Assembly: GCA_031275405.1 (NCBI GenBank)
Contig: JAISOV010000011.1
Coordinates: 1 to 32,397 of the forward strand
Direction of reading: 5' to 3'
Length of the DNA stretch: 32,397 nucleotides
Origin: Clostridium sp.
GTDB lineage: Bacteria > Bacillota > Clostridia > Lachnospirales > Lachnospiraceae
This document shows positions 22,687-31,333 of this stretch, piece by piece; within the stretch, counting starts at the first letter, position 1; each line of letters starts with the position of its first letter. A program made the position numbers and the translations under genes. Below the pieces are notes generated by a model that did not search any database, was not told the DNA's origin, and worked only from the letters and a program-made list of their open reading frames with translations.

Positions 22687-25600
22687 ATGCAGCAGAAGAT
22701 AATAGGCCCTCAGGTGGATGCGGAAGCGCTCCGGACCATGCTCGCGACTTCCGGAACAGGCGTATGGGACTGGTACGTTGACACGGACACCGCGTATTAC
22801 AGCGATGAATGGCTCGGTATCTTAGGGGAGCCGTCCGGAGCGTTTAAGCCGAATATCAATTTCCGCAACGAGCGTATCCACCCGGAGGATCTGGAACATG
22901 TTCTGTCTGAAATGAACCGGTTCCTGCGCGACAAGGCGAAAGCTCCCTATGTGGATTTCCGGATCCGCCGTTCGGACGGCGCGTGGGCGCAGGTGCGCGA
23001 GACCATGGGGATCACCGGGCGCGACGAAAACGGCGTGCCGAACCGCCTTACCGGAATGATGCGCGACAATACCGCCGCCAAGCTCCGCGAGAAGCGGCTG
23101 GAGAAGGAGGTCGGCTATTTGCGTTATTCCGCCGAACTGGCGGGGCTTGCCTACTGGGAGTGGGATGTGGTAAACGATCGGATGAAGATTTTTCCCAACA
23201 AGGAAACTGCGGGCGAGGACAGCCTGAAACCTTTTGAGGACTCGTTCATGAACCTGAAGAAGGTCATCCATCCGGAAGACTCGGATGTGTTCTATAACGG
23301 CTTCTTCGCGTATCTGGAACGCGGCGAAGACACCTACGAATGCGCTCTCCGTATCCTGAACGCGAAGGGCGAGTATCAATGGAGGATGTGCTGCTGCGCC
23401 ATCACCGATCATGATGTTTTCGGCAAGGCCACATGGGTCATGGGCGGGCTGCTCAACATTGATGAGAACATACGCGCCAAACACGCCATGCGGGCGGCTC
23501 TGGATGAGAGCGAGCTTCGCCGCGATCTGCTGCGCGTCCAAGCCGAACAGGAGGAGAACACGTGGAAGGCGCTGTTCGGGGCAAGTCCCTACATCAGCGT
23601 GCTGTTTGACGAGAAGTTTAATCTGCTGGACGCGAACCCTTTCGCGGTAGAATATTTCGGAGTGGAGGATCTGTCGGATCTCAAGGCCAACTACCGGAAG
23701 TACGTCGCCCAGCTTGTTCCCCCCTTCCAGCCCGACGGGAAGCCGTCCAAAAGCTTGGACGACCGTTTTGTGACGGCTCTGAAACTGGGCAGCTGCGAAT
23801 TTGTGACGGAGCTGGTACAAGGCGAGAAATCTTCCCCGACAAGCGTGCTGATCAAGAAAATCGACTACCGGGGCGGTTCCGCTTTTGTGCTGTACGCCAA
23901 AGATCTGACCCAGGACAGGGAGCTTAGGGCCTCCCTGCAGCTGCGCGACAGGCTGCTCAGCGCGGTGAACGATATTGCGACCATGCTGGTCTCGGCCGAG
24001 GGAGATATCGCGATCCTGCTGGAAAATGCCATGCGGCTGCTCTGCGAGGCGGCGGACGCGGATCGCTCCTATATTTTCCGTAATTCGACGATGGACGGCA
24101 GGCTCCGTGCCACGACGGTCTGTACCTGGATCAAGGACACCCATCACAGGCTCCATATGCCGCCCAATACGCCGTATGACGACATCCTTCCGGGCTGGGA
24201 GGAGGATCTGGCAAAAAACAAGGTACGCAACCGCAGCGTAGCCGGCTGTTTCCGAACCGGGCTTCCGGTATTGGACAGACTTGACGCCGCGCTGAACATA
24301 CCCCTGTTTGCCAATTCCGAGTTCTGGGGAACCATAGGGCTGGCCCGTTGCAGCAACCGCCTGTTCACGGAGGTGGAAGAGAGCATCCTGCGCTCGGCGG
24401 GGACGCTGTTCCTGTCGGTCATCCTGCGCGACGAAATGACCAAGGCCCTGATCGCGGCAAATGAAGCGGCGATGGCGGGTTCGCAGGCAAAGACGGACTT
24501 CCTCTCACGCATGAGCCACGAGATCCGCTCTCCGATCAACGCCGTGATCGGCATGACCACCCTCGCCAGAAAAGCGAACGACATGCCGCGTATCCAGTAC
24601 TGCCTGAATAAAATAGAAGATTCCTCACGCCAGCTGTTGAGCATTATCAATGATGTACTGGACATGAGCAAGATCGAAGCGAACAAACTAGAGATCTTAC
24701 CCAGGGAATTTGAGTTTGACGATCTGCTCCAGCGCGTGATCAACGTGGTACAGGTCAAGATGGAACAAAAATGCCAGACCTTCCATGTCGGACTCGAACA
24801 GGTCTTTACGCGCGCGCTGATCGGCGACGATCTGCGCCTTTCCCAGGTGCTGATCAATCTGCTGGACAATGCCGCGAAGTTCACGCCCGATCTAGGCAGG
24901 ATCGCGGTGCGTATCAGCCAGAAGCCTGTGGACGAAGAGCAGGTGCGGATCCATGTCGAAGTCTCCGACTCCGGGATCGGCGTCACCGAGGAACAGAAAT
25001 CCCGTCTGTTTGGCGCTTTTGAACAGGCGGAGGGCGGTACCGCCAGGCGCTATGGAGGCACGGGGCTTGGGCTGTCCATCGCCCGGAGCATCGTGCAGCT
25101 GATGGGCGGCGACATCTGGGTCGAGGACAATCCGGGCGGAGGGCTGTGCTTCCTCTTTGAGGTGGTTCTGAAATGGGGCGGGAAGCTCCGCGCCGAACGT
25201 TCCAGGCATGGCCTGCCCAAAGACCTGCGTGTCCTCATCGTGGACGACGAAAGCGATACCTTGGACTATATGCGGAGTATGCTGGAACGCTACACGCAGC
25301 TTTGCGACACGGTGCTTTCCGGGCGTGAAGCGGTGGATCTGGCGCGGCAGCGAAGCGAGGAAGAGTCGCCTTACGATCTGATCTTCCTGGACTGGAGGAT
25401 GCCGGAAATGGACGGCGGACAGACGGCGCGGGAGCTGATCCGGATCACGAACGGGAGGACGATCATTGTGATGATTTCCTCTGCGCTCTGGAGCGAGATC
25501 GGGCCTACGCTCGCGCCGCTGGGAGTGACAAACTATCTGCCGAAGCCCATCCTGCCTTCCTCGCTTTATAACACGATTGTCAGCCTGACGAAGCAGGAGG

Positions 25601-26046
25601 AAGACGGCGGCGGTGAAAGCACCACGCTCCCGGCGTATGACTGGAGCCGCAGGCGGCTGCTTCTCGTGGAGGACATGGAGATCAACCGTGAGATTGTGCT
25701 GGGCATACTGGAAGACACGGGCATGAAAGTAGACTGTGCCGAACATGGGCGGAGAGCCTTGGAGCTGTTTGCGGCGAACCGCTACGACTTGGTGCTGATG
25801 GACATCCAGATGCCCGTGATGGACGGCTATGACGCGACCCGAGCCATCCGCGCCCTGGATACGCCGCAGGCGAGGATCTGCCCTATCATCGCTATGACCG
25901 CCCACGCGTTCAACGACGATGTACGCGCCTGTATCGAGGCCGGGATGAACGGGCATCTGGCGAAGCCCATCGACGTGAAACTGCTGTTCGCGGTGATCGA
26001 TGAATCGTTGAATCAATCCGGCGGCAAGAAAGGAACCCAGGCATGA
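22687..26046 (+). CDS. Hybrid sensor histidine kinase with PAS, GAF and two receiver domains
   Basis: A 1119-residue cytoplasmic signalling protein without membrane segments. In order: two PAS_3-type domains (about 20-140 and 150-270), a third PAS (about 295-420), a GAF domain (about 430-590), HisKA with His611 in FLSRMSHEIRSPINAVIGM, an HATPase domain with INLLDNAAKF, DSGIGV and GGTGLGLSIARSI, then REC1 with Asp902 (FLDWRMPEMDGG) and REC2 with Asp1039 (LMDIQMPVMDGYDATRAIRA). No HPt or DNA-binding output is present, so the signal must leave through another protein or stay within the kinase. AGGAG lies eleven bases upstream. The stop overlaps the next gene as ATGA, coupling its translation to the FAD oxidoreductase. 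The ligand is unknown; redox or metabolite sensing is inference. Confidence 0.93.
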   Translation: MQQKIIGPQVDAEALRTMLATSGTGVWDWYVDTDTAYYSDEWLGILGEPSGAFKPNINFRNERIHPEDLEHVLSEMNRFLRDKAKAPYVDFRIRRSDGAWAQVRETMGITGRDENGVPNRLTGMMRDNTAAKLREKRLEKEVGYLRYSAELAGLAYWEWDVVNDRMKIFPNKETAGEDSLKPFEDSFMNLKKVIHPEDSDVFYNGFFAYLERGEDTYECALRILNAKGEYQWRMCCCAITDHDVFGKATWVMGGLLNIDENIRAKHAMRAALDESELRRDLLRVQAEQEENTWKALFGASPYISVLFDEKFNLLDANPFAVEYFGVEDLSDLKANYRKYVAQLVPPFQPDGKPSKSLDDRFVTALKLGSCEFVTELVQGEKSSPTSVLIKKIDYRGGSAFVLYAKDLTQDRELRASLQLRDRLLSAVNDIATMLVSAEGDIAILLENAMRLLCEAADADRSYIFRNSTMDGRLRATTVCTWIKDTHHRLHMPPNTPYDDILPGWEEDLAKNKVRNRSVAGCFRTGLPVLDRLDAALNIPLFANSEFWGTIGLARCSNRLFTEVEESILRSAGTLFLSVILRDEMTKALIAANEAAMAGSQAKTDFLSRMSHEIRSPINAVIGMTTLARKANDMPRIQYCLNKIEDSSRQLLSIINDVLDMSKIEANKLEILPREFEFDDLLQRVINVVQVKMEQKCQTFHVGLEQVFTRALIGDDLRLSQVLINLLDNAAKFTPDLGRIAVRISQKPVDEEQVRIHVEVSDSGIGVTEEQKSRLFGAFEQAEGGTARRYGGTGLGLSIARSIVQLMGGDIWVEDNPGGGLCFLFEVVLKWGGKLRAERSRHGLPKDLRVLIVDDESDTLDYMRSMLERYTQLCDTVLSGREAVDLARQRSEEESPYDLIFLDWRMPEMDGGQTARELIRITNGRTIIVMISSALWSEIGPTLAPLGVTNYLPKPILPSSLYNTIVSLTKQEEDGGGESTTLPAYDWSRRRLLLVEDMEINREIVLGILEDTGMKVDCAEHGRRALELFAANRYDLVLMDIQMPVMDGYDATRAIRALDTPQARICPIIAMTAHAFNDDVRACIEAGMNGHLAKPIDVKLLFAVIDESLNQSGGKKGTQA

Positions 26047-27470
26047 ATCCAGATTATGACGTGATCATTATCGGCGCGGGTCCGGGCGGCATTTTCTGCG
26101 CTTACGAACTGCTGCGGCAGTCTCCCTTCCGCAAGGTTCTGATGATCGAAAAAGGACGCTCCATTGAAAAGCGCGGCTGTCCGAAACGCGTCACAGGCCG
26201 CTGCGTGGGGTGTAAGCCGTGTTCGATCACGACAGGCTTTGCCGGGGCGGGGGCTTTTTCCGATGGGAAGCTTTCCCTCTCCCCGGACGTGGGCGGCAAT
26301 CTGCCGGAAATCCTCGGCTACGATCGGGCAAAGCGGCTGATCAAGGAATCCGACGAGATCTATCTGGCTTTCGGCGCGGATACGGGGATATACGGGGTCG
26401 AGAAAGAAAAAGAGATCCGGGAGATCCGGCGGAAAGCCATCGGCGCCAATCTGAAGCTGATCGAATGCCCCATCCGGCACCTGGGAACAGAAGAGGGCTA
26501 TAAAATTTATTCCAAGCTGCAGCGCCATCTGGAAGAGCAAGGGGCGAAGCTGCTTTTCCATACCATGGTGGAGGATATTTTACTGGAAAACGGGAGAGCC
26601 GTGGGAGTGCTGACCGATACGGGGGAGCGTTTCTACGCGCCGGAGATCGTATCCGCCGTAGGCCGGGAAGGCGCGTCCTGGTTTACGGGGCGCTGCCGGG
26701 AGCTGGGCGTGGAAACCACTCCGGGTACGGTGGACATCGGCGTCCGGGTAGAAGTGCGGGATGAAGTCATGCAGTTTCTGAACGAGAACCTCTATGAAGC
26801 GAAACTGGTGTACCATACCCCCACCTTTGACGACAAAGTGAGGACGTTCTGCACGAACCCCTCCGGAGAAGTGGCGGCGGAATACTACGAGGGCGGGCTG
26901 GCCGTCGTGAACGGCCATGCCTATAAATCCAAGGAATACAAGACGCATAACACCAATTTCGCGCTGCTGGTCTCCAAGAATTTCACGAAGCCTTTCCAGA
27001 CGCCGATTGAATACGGGAAGCAGATCGCCCAGCTCTCCAACATGCTCTGCGGCGGCAAGGTACTGGTACAGACCTACGGCGACTTCAAGCGCGGACGGCG
27101 CACCACGGACGAACGGCTTTGCCGTAACAATCTGCTCCCCACGCTTAGAGACGCCGTACCCGGCGATCTGTCGCTGGTCTTCCCCCACCGTATCATGACG
27201 GATCTTGTGGAAATGATCGAGGCGCTGGACAGGGTGACGCCGGGGCTTGCCAGCGCGGAAACCCTTCTGTACGGGGTGGAAGTGAAGTTTTATTCCAATA
27301 AGGTGGTTCTCAGCCGGGATTTTGAGACGAATGTGCCGGGGCTTCGCGCGATCGGAGACGGCGCGGGCGTCACCAGAGGCTTACAGCAGGCCTCCGCCAA
27401 CGGGATCAGCGTGGCGCGGAGCATCCTGCAAGACGCGGCGGGGAGCGGAAAAGCGGAGACGGGGAGTTGA
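26043..27470 (+). CDS. FAD-dependent oxidoreductase (COG2509-like)
   Basis: A 475-residue flavoprotein. The N-terminal Rossmann motif IIGAGPGGIFCAYEL starts near residue 8. It is followed by a cysteine-rich stretch, CPKRVTGRCVGCKPC, and TGFAGAGAFSDGKLSLSPD, typical of the family of uncharacterised FAD-dependent dehydrogenases. The C-terminal flavin-binding end is GLRAIGDGAGVTRGLQQASA. The four cysteines could bind a metal or cluster, which is unproven. ATG 26043 overlaps the hybrid-kinase stop, with AAAGGA upstream. The final residues (AGSGKAETGS) are encoded by the first copy of a 22-bp repeat. The physiological substrate is unknown. Confidence 0.92.
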   Translation: MNPDYDVIIIGAGPGGIFCAYELLRQSPFRKVLMIEKGRSIEKRGCPKRVTGRCVGCKPCSITTGFAGAGAFSDGKLSLSPDVGGNLPEILGYDRAKRLIKESDEIYLAFGADTGIYGVEKEKEIREIRRKAIGANLKLIECPIRHLGTEEGYKIYSKLQRHLEEQGAKLLFHTMVEDILLENGRAVGVLTDTGERFYAPEIVSAVGREGASWFTGRCRELGVETTPGTVDIGVRVEVRDEVMQFLNENLYEAKLVYHTPTFDDKVRTFCTNPSGEVAAEYYEGGLAVVNGHAYKSKEYKTHNTNFALLVSKNFTKPFQTPIEYGKQIAQLSNMLCGGKVLVQTYGDFKRGRRTTDERLCRNNLLPTLRDAVPGDLSLVFPHRIMTDLVEMIEALDRVTPGLASAETLLYGVEVKFYSNKVVLSRDFETNVPGLRAIGDGAGVTRGLQQASANGISVARSILQDAAGSGKAETGS

Positions 27471-27507
27471 AGAGCAGAGATGGGAAGCGGAAAAGCGGAG
27501 ACGGGGA
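27444..27507 (+). repeat. Perfect 22-bp direct repeat at the junction of two genes
   Basis: The sequences at 27444-27465 and 27486-27507 are identical, 42 bases apart. The first encodes the tail of the oxidoreductase and the second supplies the purine-rich ribosome binding region of the next gene. It suggests a local tandem duplication that moved the stop and start codons. Confidence 0.85.
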
Positions 27508-27514
27508 AAGAAAG

Positions 27515-28570
27515 ATGTTACGGTTCATCCGGAAAACTCTAGGGACGGGACTGCTCCTGCTGTTCTTTGTGTGTCTTTCCGGCTGCGGCGGAGACAGCAG
27601 CGCCGCCAAAGTGGTGTTCACGACCGGGTTTGGAAAAGACGAGGTCTTCCGGATCGAAAAAGAGACCTGTATGCGGGCGGAACTCATGGTCTATCTCACC
27701 ACCACCCAGAACCAGTATGAGAATGTATACGGGCCGGAAATCTGGAACACCAGCCTGGACGGGGTAAGCCTGGAAGAAAGCATCAAAGAGAATGTCCTGG
27801 CAAAAATCGCGCAGATCAAGACCATGTACCTGCTGGCAAAGGAAAAAGAGATCATGCTGACGGACGGTGAGCTTGCCTTGACGGAGCAAGCGGCGGCGGA
27901 TTACTTTTCTTCCTTGAAAGACGTCGAAATCAGGGAAATGGGCGTCACCTTGGAAACCATACGGCAGCTGTATCGGGAGTACGCCATGGCGGACAAAGTG
28001 TACCGGGAGATCATCCGTGAGATCAATCCGGAGATCAGCGACGACGAAGCGCGGATTATCACTGTGCAGGACATCATCATCCGGACCTGCACCATCGGCG
28101 GCGACGGCAGGATCGTGGAATACTCCCAAAATTCCAAGGAACAGGCCTATCTGAGAGCGCTGGAGATCCATGGCCTTGCGACGGACGGGCAGCATGACTT
28201 TGCGGAGCTTGCCGCGGAGTACAGCGAAGAGGAAACCGTCACTTATTCCTTTGGAAAAGGCGAGATGGAAACGGTGGTGGAGACGGAGGCTTTTCAGTTA
28301 GAGACCGGGGAAATCAGCCCGGTGGTGGAAGCGAAGTCAGGCTACCATATCATGAAGTGCGTCAGCACGTTTAACCGGGAGGAAACGGACGCCAATAAAC
28401 TGAAAATCGTGGAACAGCGCAAAAAAGAAGTCTTCGGGCAGGAATATGACGAGTTTGTCAGCCGGATCGCCCGGAAGCTGAATGAGCCTCTGTGGGAAGA
28501 AATCACCTTCCTGCGTGACAGCCAGGTGACGACTTCCAGTTTTTTCGATGTGTACGGACGGTATTTTTAG
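27515..28570 (+). CDS. PrsA-like peptidyl-prolyl isomerase lipoprotein
   Basis: A 351-residue lipoprotein foldase. The signal peptide LLLLFFVCLSGC has its lipobox cysteine near residue 25. A SurA/PrsA-type helical region (about 50-175) is followed by a parvulin-type domain at about 180-280 (ITVQDIIIRTCTI, FAELAAEYSEEE, FGKGEM, AFQLETGEISPVVEAKSGYH and IMKCV). It would fold exported proteins at the outer face of the membrane. ATG 27515 is chosen because the signal peptide begins there; an upstream in-frame start at 27467 would add charged residues encoded by the repeat. It ends with no clear terminator before htpG. Confidence 0.88.
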   Translation: MLRFIRKTLGTGLLLLFFVCLSGCGGDSSAAKVVFTTGFGKDEVFRIEKETCMRAELMVYLTTTQNQYENVYGPEIWNTSLDGVSLEESIKENVLAKIAQIKTMYLLAKEKEIMLTDGELALTEQAAADYFSSLKDVEIREMGVTLETIRQLYREYAMADKVYREIIREINPEISDDEARIITVQDIIIRTCTIGGDGRIVEYSQNSKEQAYLRALEIHGLATDGQHDFAELAAEYSEEETVTYSFGKGEMETVVETEAFQLETGEISPVVEAKSGYHIMKCVSTFNREETDANKLKIVEQRKKEVFGQEYDEFVSRIARKLNEPLWEEITFLRDSQVTTSSFFDVYGRYF

Positions 28571-28607
28571 GCACCCGGTTATCTTTCAGAAAGCGGCCGG
28601 GCAGGTA

Positions 28608-28654
28608 CGGCAAGAGCAGCTGCACAGATTCGGCAAGAGCTGCTGGACATAATT
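28608..28654. repeat. 23-bp tandem direct repeat ahead of htpG
   Basis: CGGCAAGAGC followed by AGCTG or TGCTG occurs at 28608 and 28631. The AGCAGCT and AGCTGCT parts can also pair as a 7-bp stem. There is no T-run, so a terminator is not supported. Confidence 0.5.
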
Positions 28655-28710
28655 TACAAAAATTTAAGAAATCCGCAAAGCCGCGTAAAACGGGCATTTG
28701 CGCGGGATTG

Positions 28711-28737
28711 TTAGCACTCATTCAAAATGAGTGCTAA
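28711..28737 (+). promoter_or_regulatory. CIRCE operator (HrcA binding site) upstream of htpG
   Basis: TTAGCACTC, nine bases, GAGTGCTAA is a perfect CIRCE element. HrcA bound here represses heat-shock genes at normal temperature. It ends seven bases before the -35 box of the htpG promoter. CIRCE usually controls groESL and dnaK, so its use for htpG is notable. Confidence 0.95.
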
Positions 28738-28744
28738 TTTTATC

Positions 28745-28773
28745 TTGACAATTCTTTTCCATGGAGATAAACT
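28745..28773 (+). promoter_or_regulatory. htpG promoter
   Basis: A consensus -35 TTGACA (28745-28750), a 17-base spacer and TAAACT (28768-28773) give a strong sigma-A promoter about 90 bases ahead of htpG. Confidence 0.85.
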
Positions 28774-28862
28774 GTTCTTAAAAGTGCCGCTTCCGTTTCC
28801 AAAGGGAAAGGACGGCGCGAAACCAGACAAAATCCATTAAAAAAGATAAGGAAGTGGTAAAA

Positions 28863-31157
28863 ATGGCAGCAAAAAACGGCAATTTGTCAATCAACAGCGA
28901 AAACATTTTCCCAATCATCAAGAAATGGCTGTATTCCGACCATGATATTTTTTATCGGGAGCTGATCTCGAATGGCTGTGATGCGGTGACGAAACTGAAG
29001 AAACTGGAGATGATGGGAGAGTACGCCTTGCCGGAGGGTTATCAGGCGAGGATCGACGTGGTGGTGGATCCTGAGAAGAAGACCCTGTCCGTCACGGACA
29101 ACGGATTAGGCATGACGGCGGAGGAAGTGGACGAGTATATCAACCAGATCGCTTTTTCGGGCGCCACGGATTTCATTGAGAAATATAAGGACAAGAGCAA
29201 CGCGGAGCAGATCATAGGGCATTTCGGACTAGGCTTCTATTCCTCGTTCATGGTGGCGGACGAAGTGCATATCGATACGCTTTCCTATCAGGAGGGGGCG
29301 AAAGCCGTTCACTGGGAGTGCGACGGCGGCACGGAATTTTCCATGGAGGACGGGGGCAGGACACAGGTCGGCACCACCGTCACCCTCTTCCTCAACGAGG
29401 ACTGCCTGGAATTCTGTAACGAATACAAGGCTAGGGAGGTCGTGAAAAAATACTGCGCTTTCATGCCGGTGGAGATCTATCTTTCCAAGGCGAACAATCA
29501 GGACACGCAGACGATTCCGGCGGCGGAGAAACTGGAGAGCGACACCGTGGTGGAGACAGTGAAGCCGGAGAAAGAGGGCGCTCCGGAGAAGCTCAAAATC
29601 CGGAAAAGGCCGGAGCTTCTGAATGAGACACAGCCCCTGTGGGGAAAGGCGCCGAAAGACTGCGCCAAGGAAGAATACCTGGAATTTTACCGCAAGGTCT
29701 TTCACGACTATAAGGAGCCGCTGTTCTGGATCCATCTGAACATGGATTATCCTTTTCCTATGCGGGGGATCCTGTATTTCCCGAAAATCAATATGGAATA
29801 TGAGTCCATCGAGGGTACCATCAAGCTGTATAACAATCAGGTGTTCATCGCGGACAACATCAAGGAGGTCATTCCGGAGTTCCTGCTGCTGTTAAAAGGC
29901 GTCATCGACTGCCCGGATCTGCCGCTGAACGTGTCCAGAAGCGCCCTGCAGAACGACGGCTTTGTCAAGAAAATATCCGAGTATATCACGAAGAAAGTGG
30001 CGGATAAGCTTTCCGGCATGTGCAAGACGGAAAAAGAAGAATATGAGAAATACTGGAGCGACATCAGTCCTTTCATCAAATACGGCTGCCTGAAAGATGA
30101 TAAGTTCTGTGAAAAAATGACCGATTATATCCTGTTCAAAAATCTGGACGGAAAGTACCTCACCCTCCCGCAGTGCCTGGAAGTGAAGCCTGTGGACACG
30201 CAGGAGGGCGAGACCGCGGTGGATCAGAACGGCGAGAAAGTAGACGTGGAAGTCGTGAGCGGCGGAACGGAGGAAGAAGAAGCTTCGGAAAAGGGTACCG
30301 CTTCGGAGGAAAGGGAAGCCTCTGGCGAAGAAAAAGCTTCGGACAGTGAAGAACTTTCCGGCGAAGAGGAAGCTTCGGACGGTGAGGAAGCTCCCGGCGA
30401 AGAGGAAGCTTCGGACGGTGAGGAAGCTTCCGGCGAAGAGGAAGCTTCGGACGATGAAGAAGCTTCCGGCGAGGAGGATTCCGATGACCTTGACGCGGAC
30501 AAGGACGAGGTTTCCGGCACGGACAAAAAGAAAGAGAAAGTCATCTACTATGTCACGGACGAGAAACAGCAGAGCCAGTATATCCATATGTTCCGGGCGG
30601 CTTCCAAGGACGCGGTCATTTTGAACCACAACATTGACCAGCCTTTCCTTTCCCAGCTGGAGTCCAAGAACGAGGGAATCAAGTTCAAGCGCATTGACGC
30701 CGACCTGACGGACGACTTTAAGGACAGCACCTCCCGGAAGTCCGCAAAAGAACTGAAGAAGCAGACGAAAAAACTGCGCAAGCTGTTCCAAGAAGCTTTG
30801 GGAAACGACAAGCTGAAAGTCAAGGCAGAAAAGCTCAAGAACGAAGGCATCGCCTCCGTGCTGACCATATCGGAAGAAAGCAGACGTATGCAGGATATGA
30901 TGAAGATGTATTCCATGTCCGGCATGGGGCTGAATGATTTCGGCTCGGAGGGGGAGACGCTGATCCTCAACGCGAACCATCCTCTGGTACAGTATGTGAC
31001 GGATCAGACGGCGGCCGTCGCGAAAGAAGACGGGGTAAAGATGATCTGCGAACAGCTTTACGATTTGGCGAAGATCCAGAACGCCCCTCTGGATCCCGAA
31101 GCCATGACGAAATTCATCACACGCAGCAATAAGATCCTGCTGCTGTTCGCAAAGTAG
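28863..31157 (+). CDS. htpG: Molecular chaperone HtpG (Hsp90)
   Basis: A 764-residue bacterial Hsp90, more than 100 residues longer than the usual 620-640. The N-terminal ATPase domain has FYRELISNGCDA, VTDNGLGM, FSGATDFIEKY and GHFGLGFYSSFMVA. A charged segment near 205-265 links to the middle domain (FPMRGILYFPK, PDLPLNVSRSALQND). Between about 465 and 560 lies a Glu/Ser/Asp-rich insertion with four 12-residue repeats of the form SGEEEASDGEEA (487-534), just before VIYYVTDEKQQSQYI. The C-terminal dimerisation region follows. ATG 28863 is chosen; a GTG nine bases upstream is in frame. Control by HrcA/CIRCE is expected. Confidence 0.97.
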   Translation: MAAKNGNLSINSENIFPIIKKWLYSDHDIFYRELISNGCDAVTKLKKLEMMGEYALPEGYQARIDVVVDPEKKTLSVTDNGLGMTAEEVDEYINQIAFSGATDFIEKYKDKSNAEQIIGHFGLGFYSSFMVADEVHIDTLSYQEGAKAVHWECDGGTEFSMEDGGRTQVGTTVTLFLNEDCLEFCNEYKAREVVKKYCAFMPVEIYLSKANNQDTQTIPAAEKLESDTVVETVKPEKEGAPEKLKIRKRPELLNETQPLWGKAPKDCAKEEYLEFYRKVFHDYKEPLFWIHLNMDYPFPMRGILYFPKINMEYESIEGTIKLYNNQVFIADNIKEVIPEFLLLLKGVIDCPDLPLNVSRSALQNDGFVKKISEYITKKVADKLSGMCKTEKEEYEKYWSDISPFIKYGCLKDDKFCEKMTDYILFKNLDGKYLTLPQCLEVKPVDTQEGETAVDQNGEKVDVEVVSGGTEEEEASEKGTASEEREASGEEKASDSEELSGEEEASDGEEAPGEEEASDGEEASGEEEASDDEEASGEEDSDDLDADKDEVSGTDKKKEKVIYYVTDEKQQSQYIHMFRAASKDAVILNHNIDQPFLSQLESKNEGIKFKRIDADLTDDFKDSTSRKSAKELKKQTKKLRKLFQEALGNDKLKVKAEKLKNEGIASVLTISEESRRMQDMMKMYSMSGMGLNDFGSEGETLILNANHPLVQYVTDQTAAVAKEDGVKMICEQLYDLAKIQNAPLDPEAMTKFITRSNKILLLFAK
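30321..30482 (+). repeat. 36-bp tandem repeat inside htpG
   Basis: Four in-frame units start at 30321, 30357, 30393 and 30429, followed by a partial one. They are built on GAAGAGGAAGCTTCGGAC. They encode the acidic dodecapeptides of HtpG and are likely to vary in number between strains. Confidence 0.9.
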
Positions 31158-31255
31158 TTTCCCGCTTCCCGCCAGGAGGGAAGACCCTGGGGAATCGACG
31201 CGTATATGGCTCACGCTTGCATGTATATAAAACACATAGACATGCAGTGTATATT

Positions 31256-31304
31256 CCGGAAGAAAACAGCCGGCCCGTGCCATGGGCCGGCTGTTTTCTT
31301 CCGG
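31256..31304. terminator. Bidirectional terminator between htpG and the TraX-like gene
   Basis: Two perfect 21-base arms (31256-31276 and 31284-31304) surround a 7-base loop. The GC-rich core is AGCCGGCCC/GGGCCGGCT, flanked by AAAA on one side and TTTT on the other, so it can act on both convergent genes. Confidence 0.9.
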
Positions 31305-31305
31305 C

Positions 31306-31333
31306 CTGCGGTAAGCGGTGCCGCTTACCGCAG
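31306..31333. repeat. 28-bp palindrome over the TraX-like stop codon
   Basis: CTGCGGTAAGCGG and CCGCTTACCGCAG are perfect complements around a 2-base centre. The minus-strand stop codon (31325-31327) lies in one arm. It adjoins the terminator hairpin and may help 3'-end formation. Confidence 0.7.

Noticed and set aside
22822-24156. Minus-strand frame of 444 codons
   Set aside because: It lies opposite the PAS/GAF part of the hybrid kinase and has a His/Gln/Arg-rich shadow composition.
29892-31283. Minus-strand frame of 463 codons with a hydrophobic FLFAGSF repeat
   Set aside because: The repeat is the antisense reading of the htpG acidic repeat, not a membrane protein.
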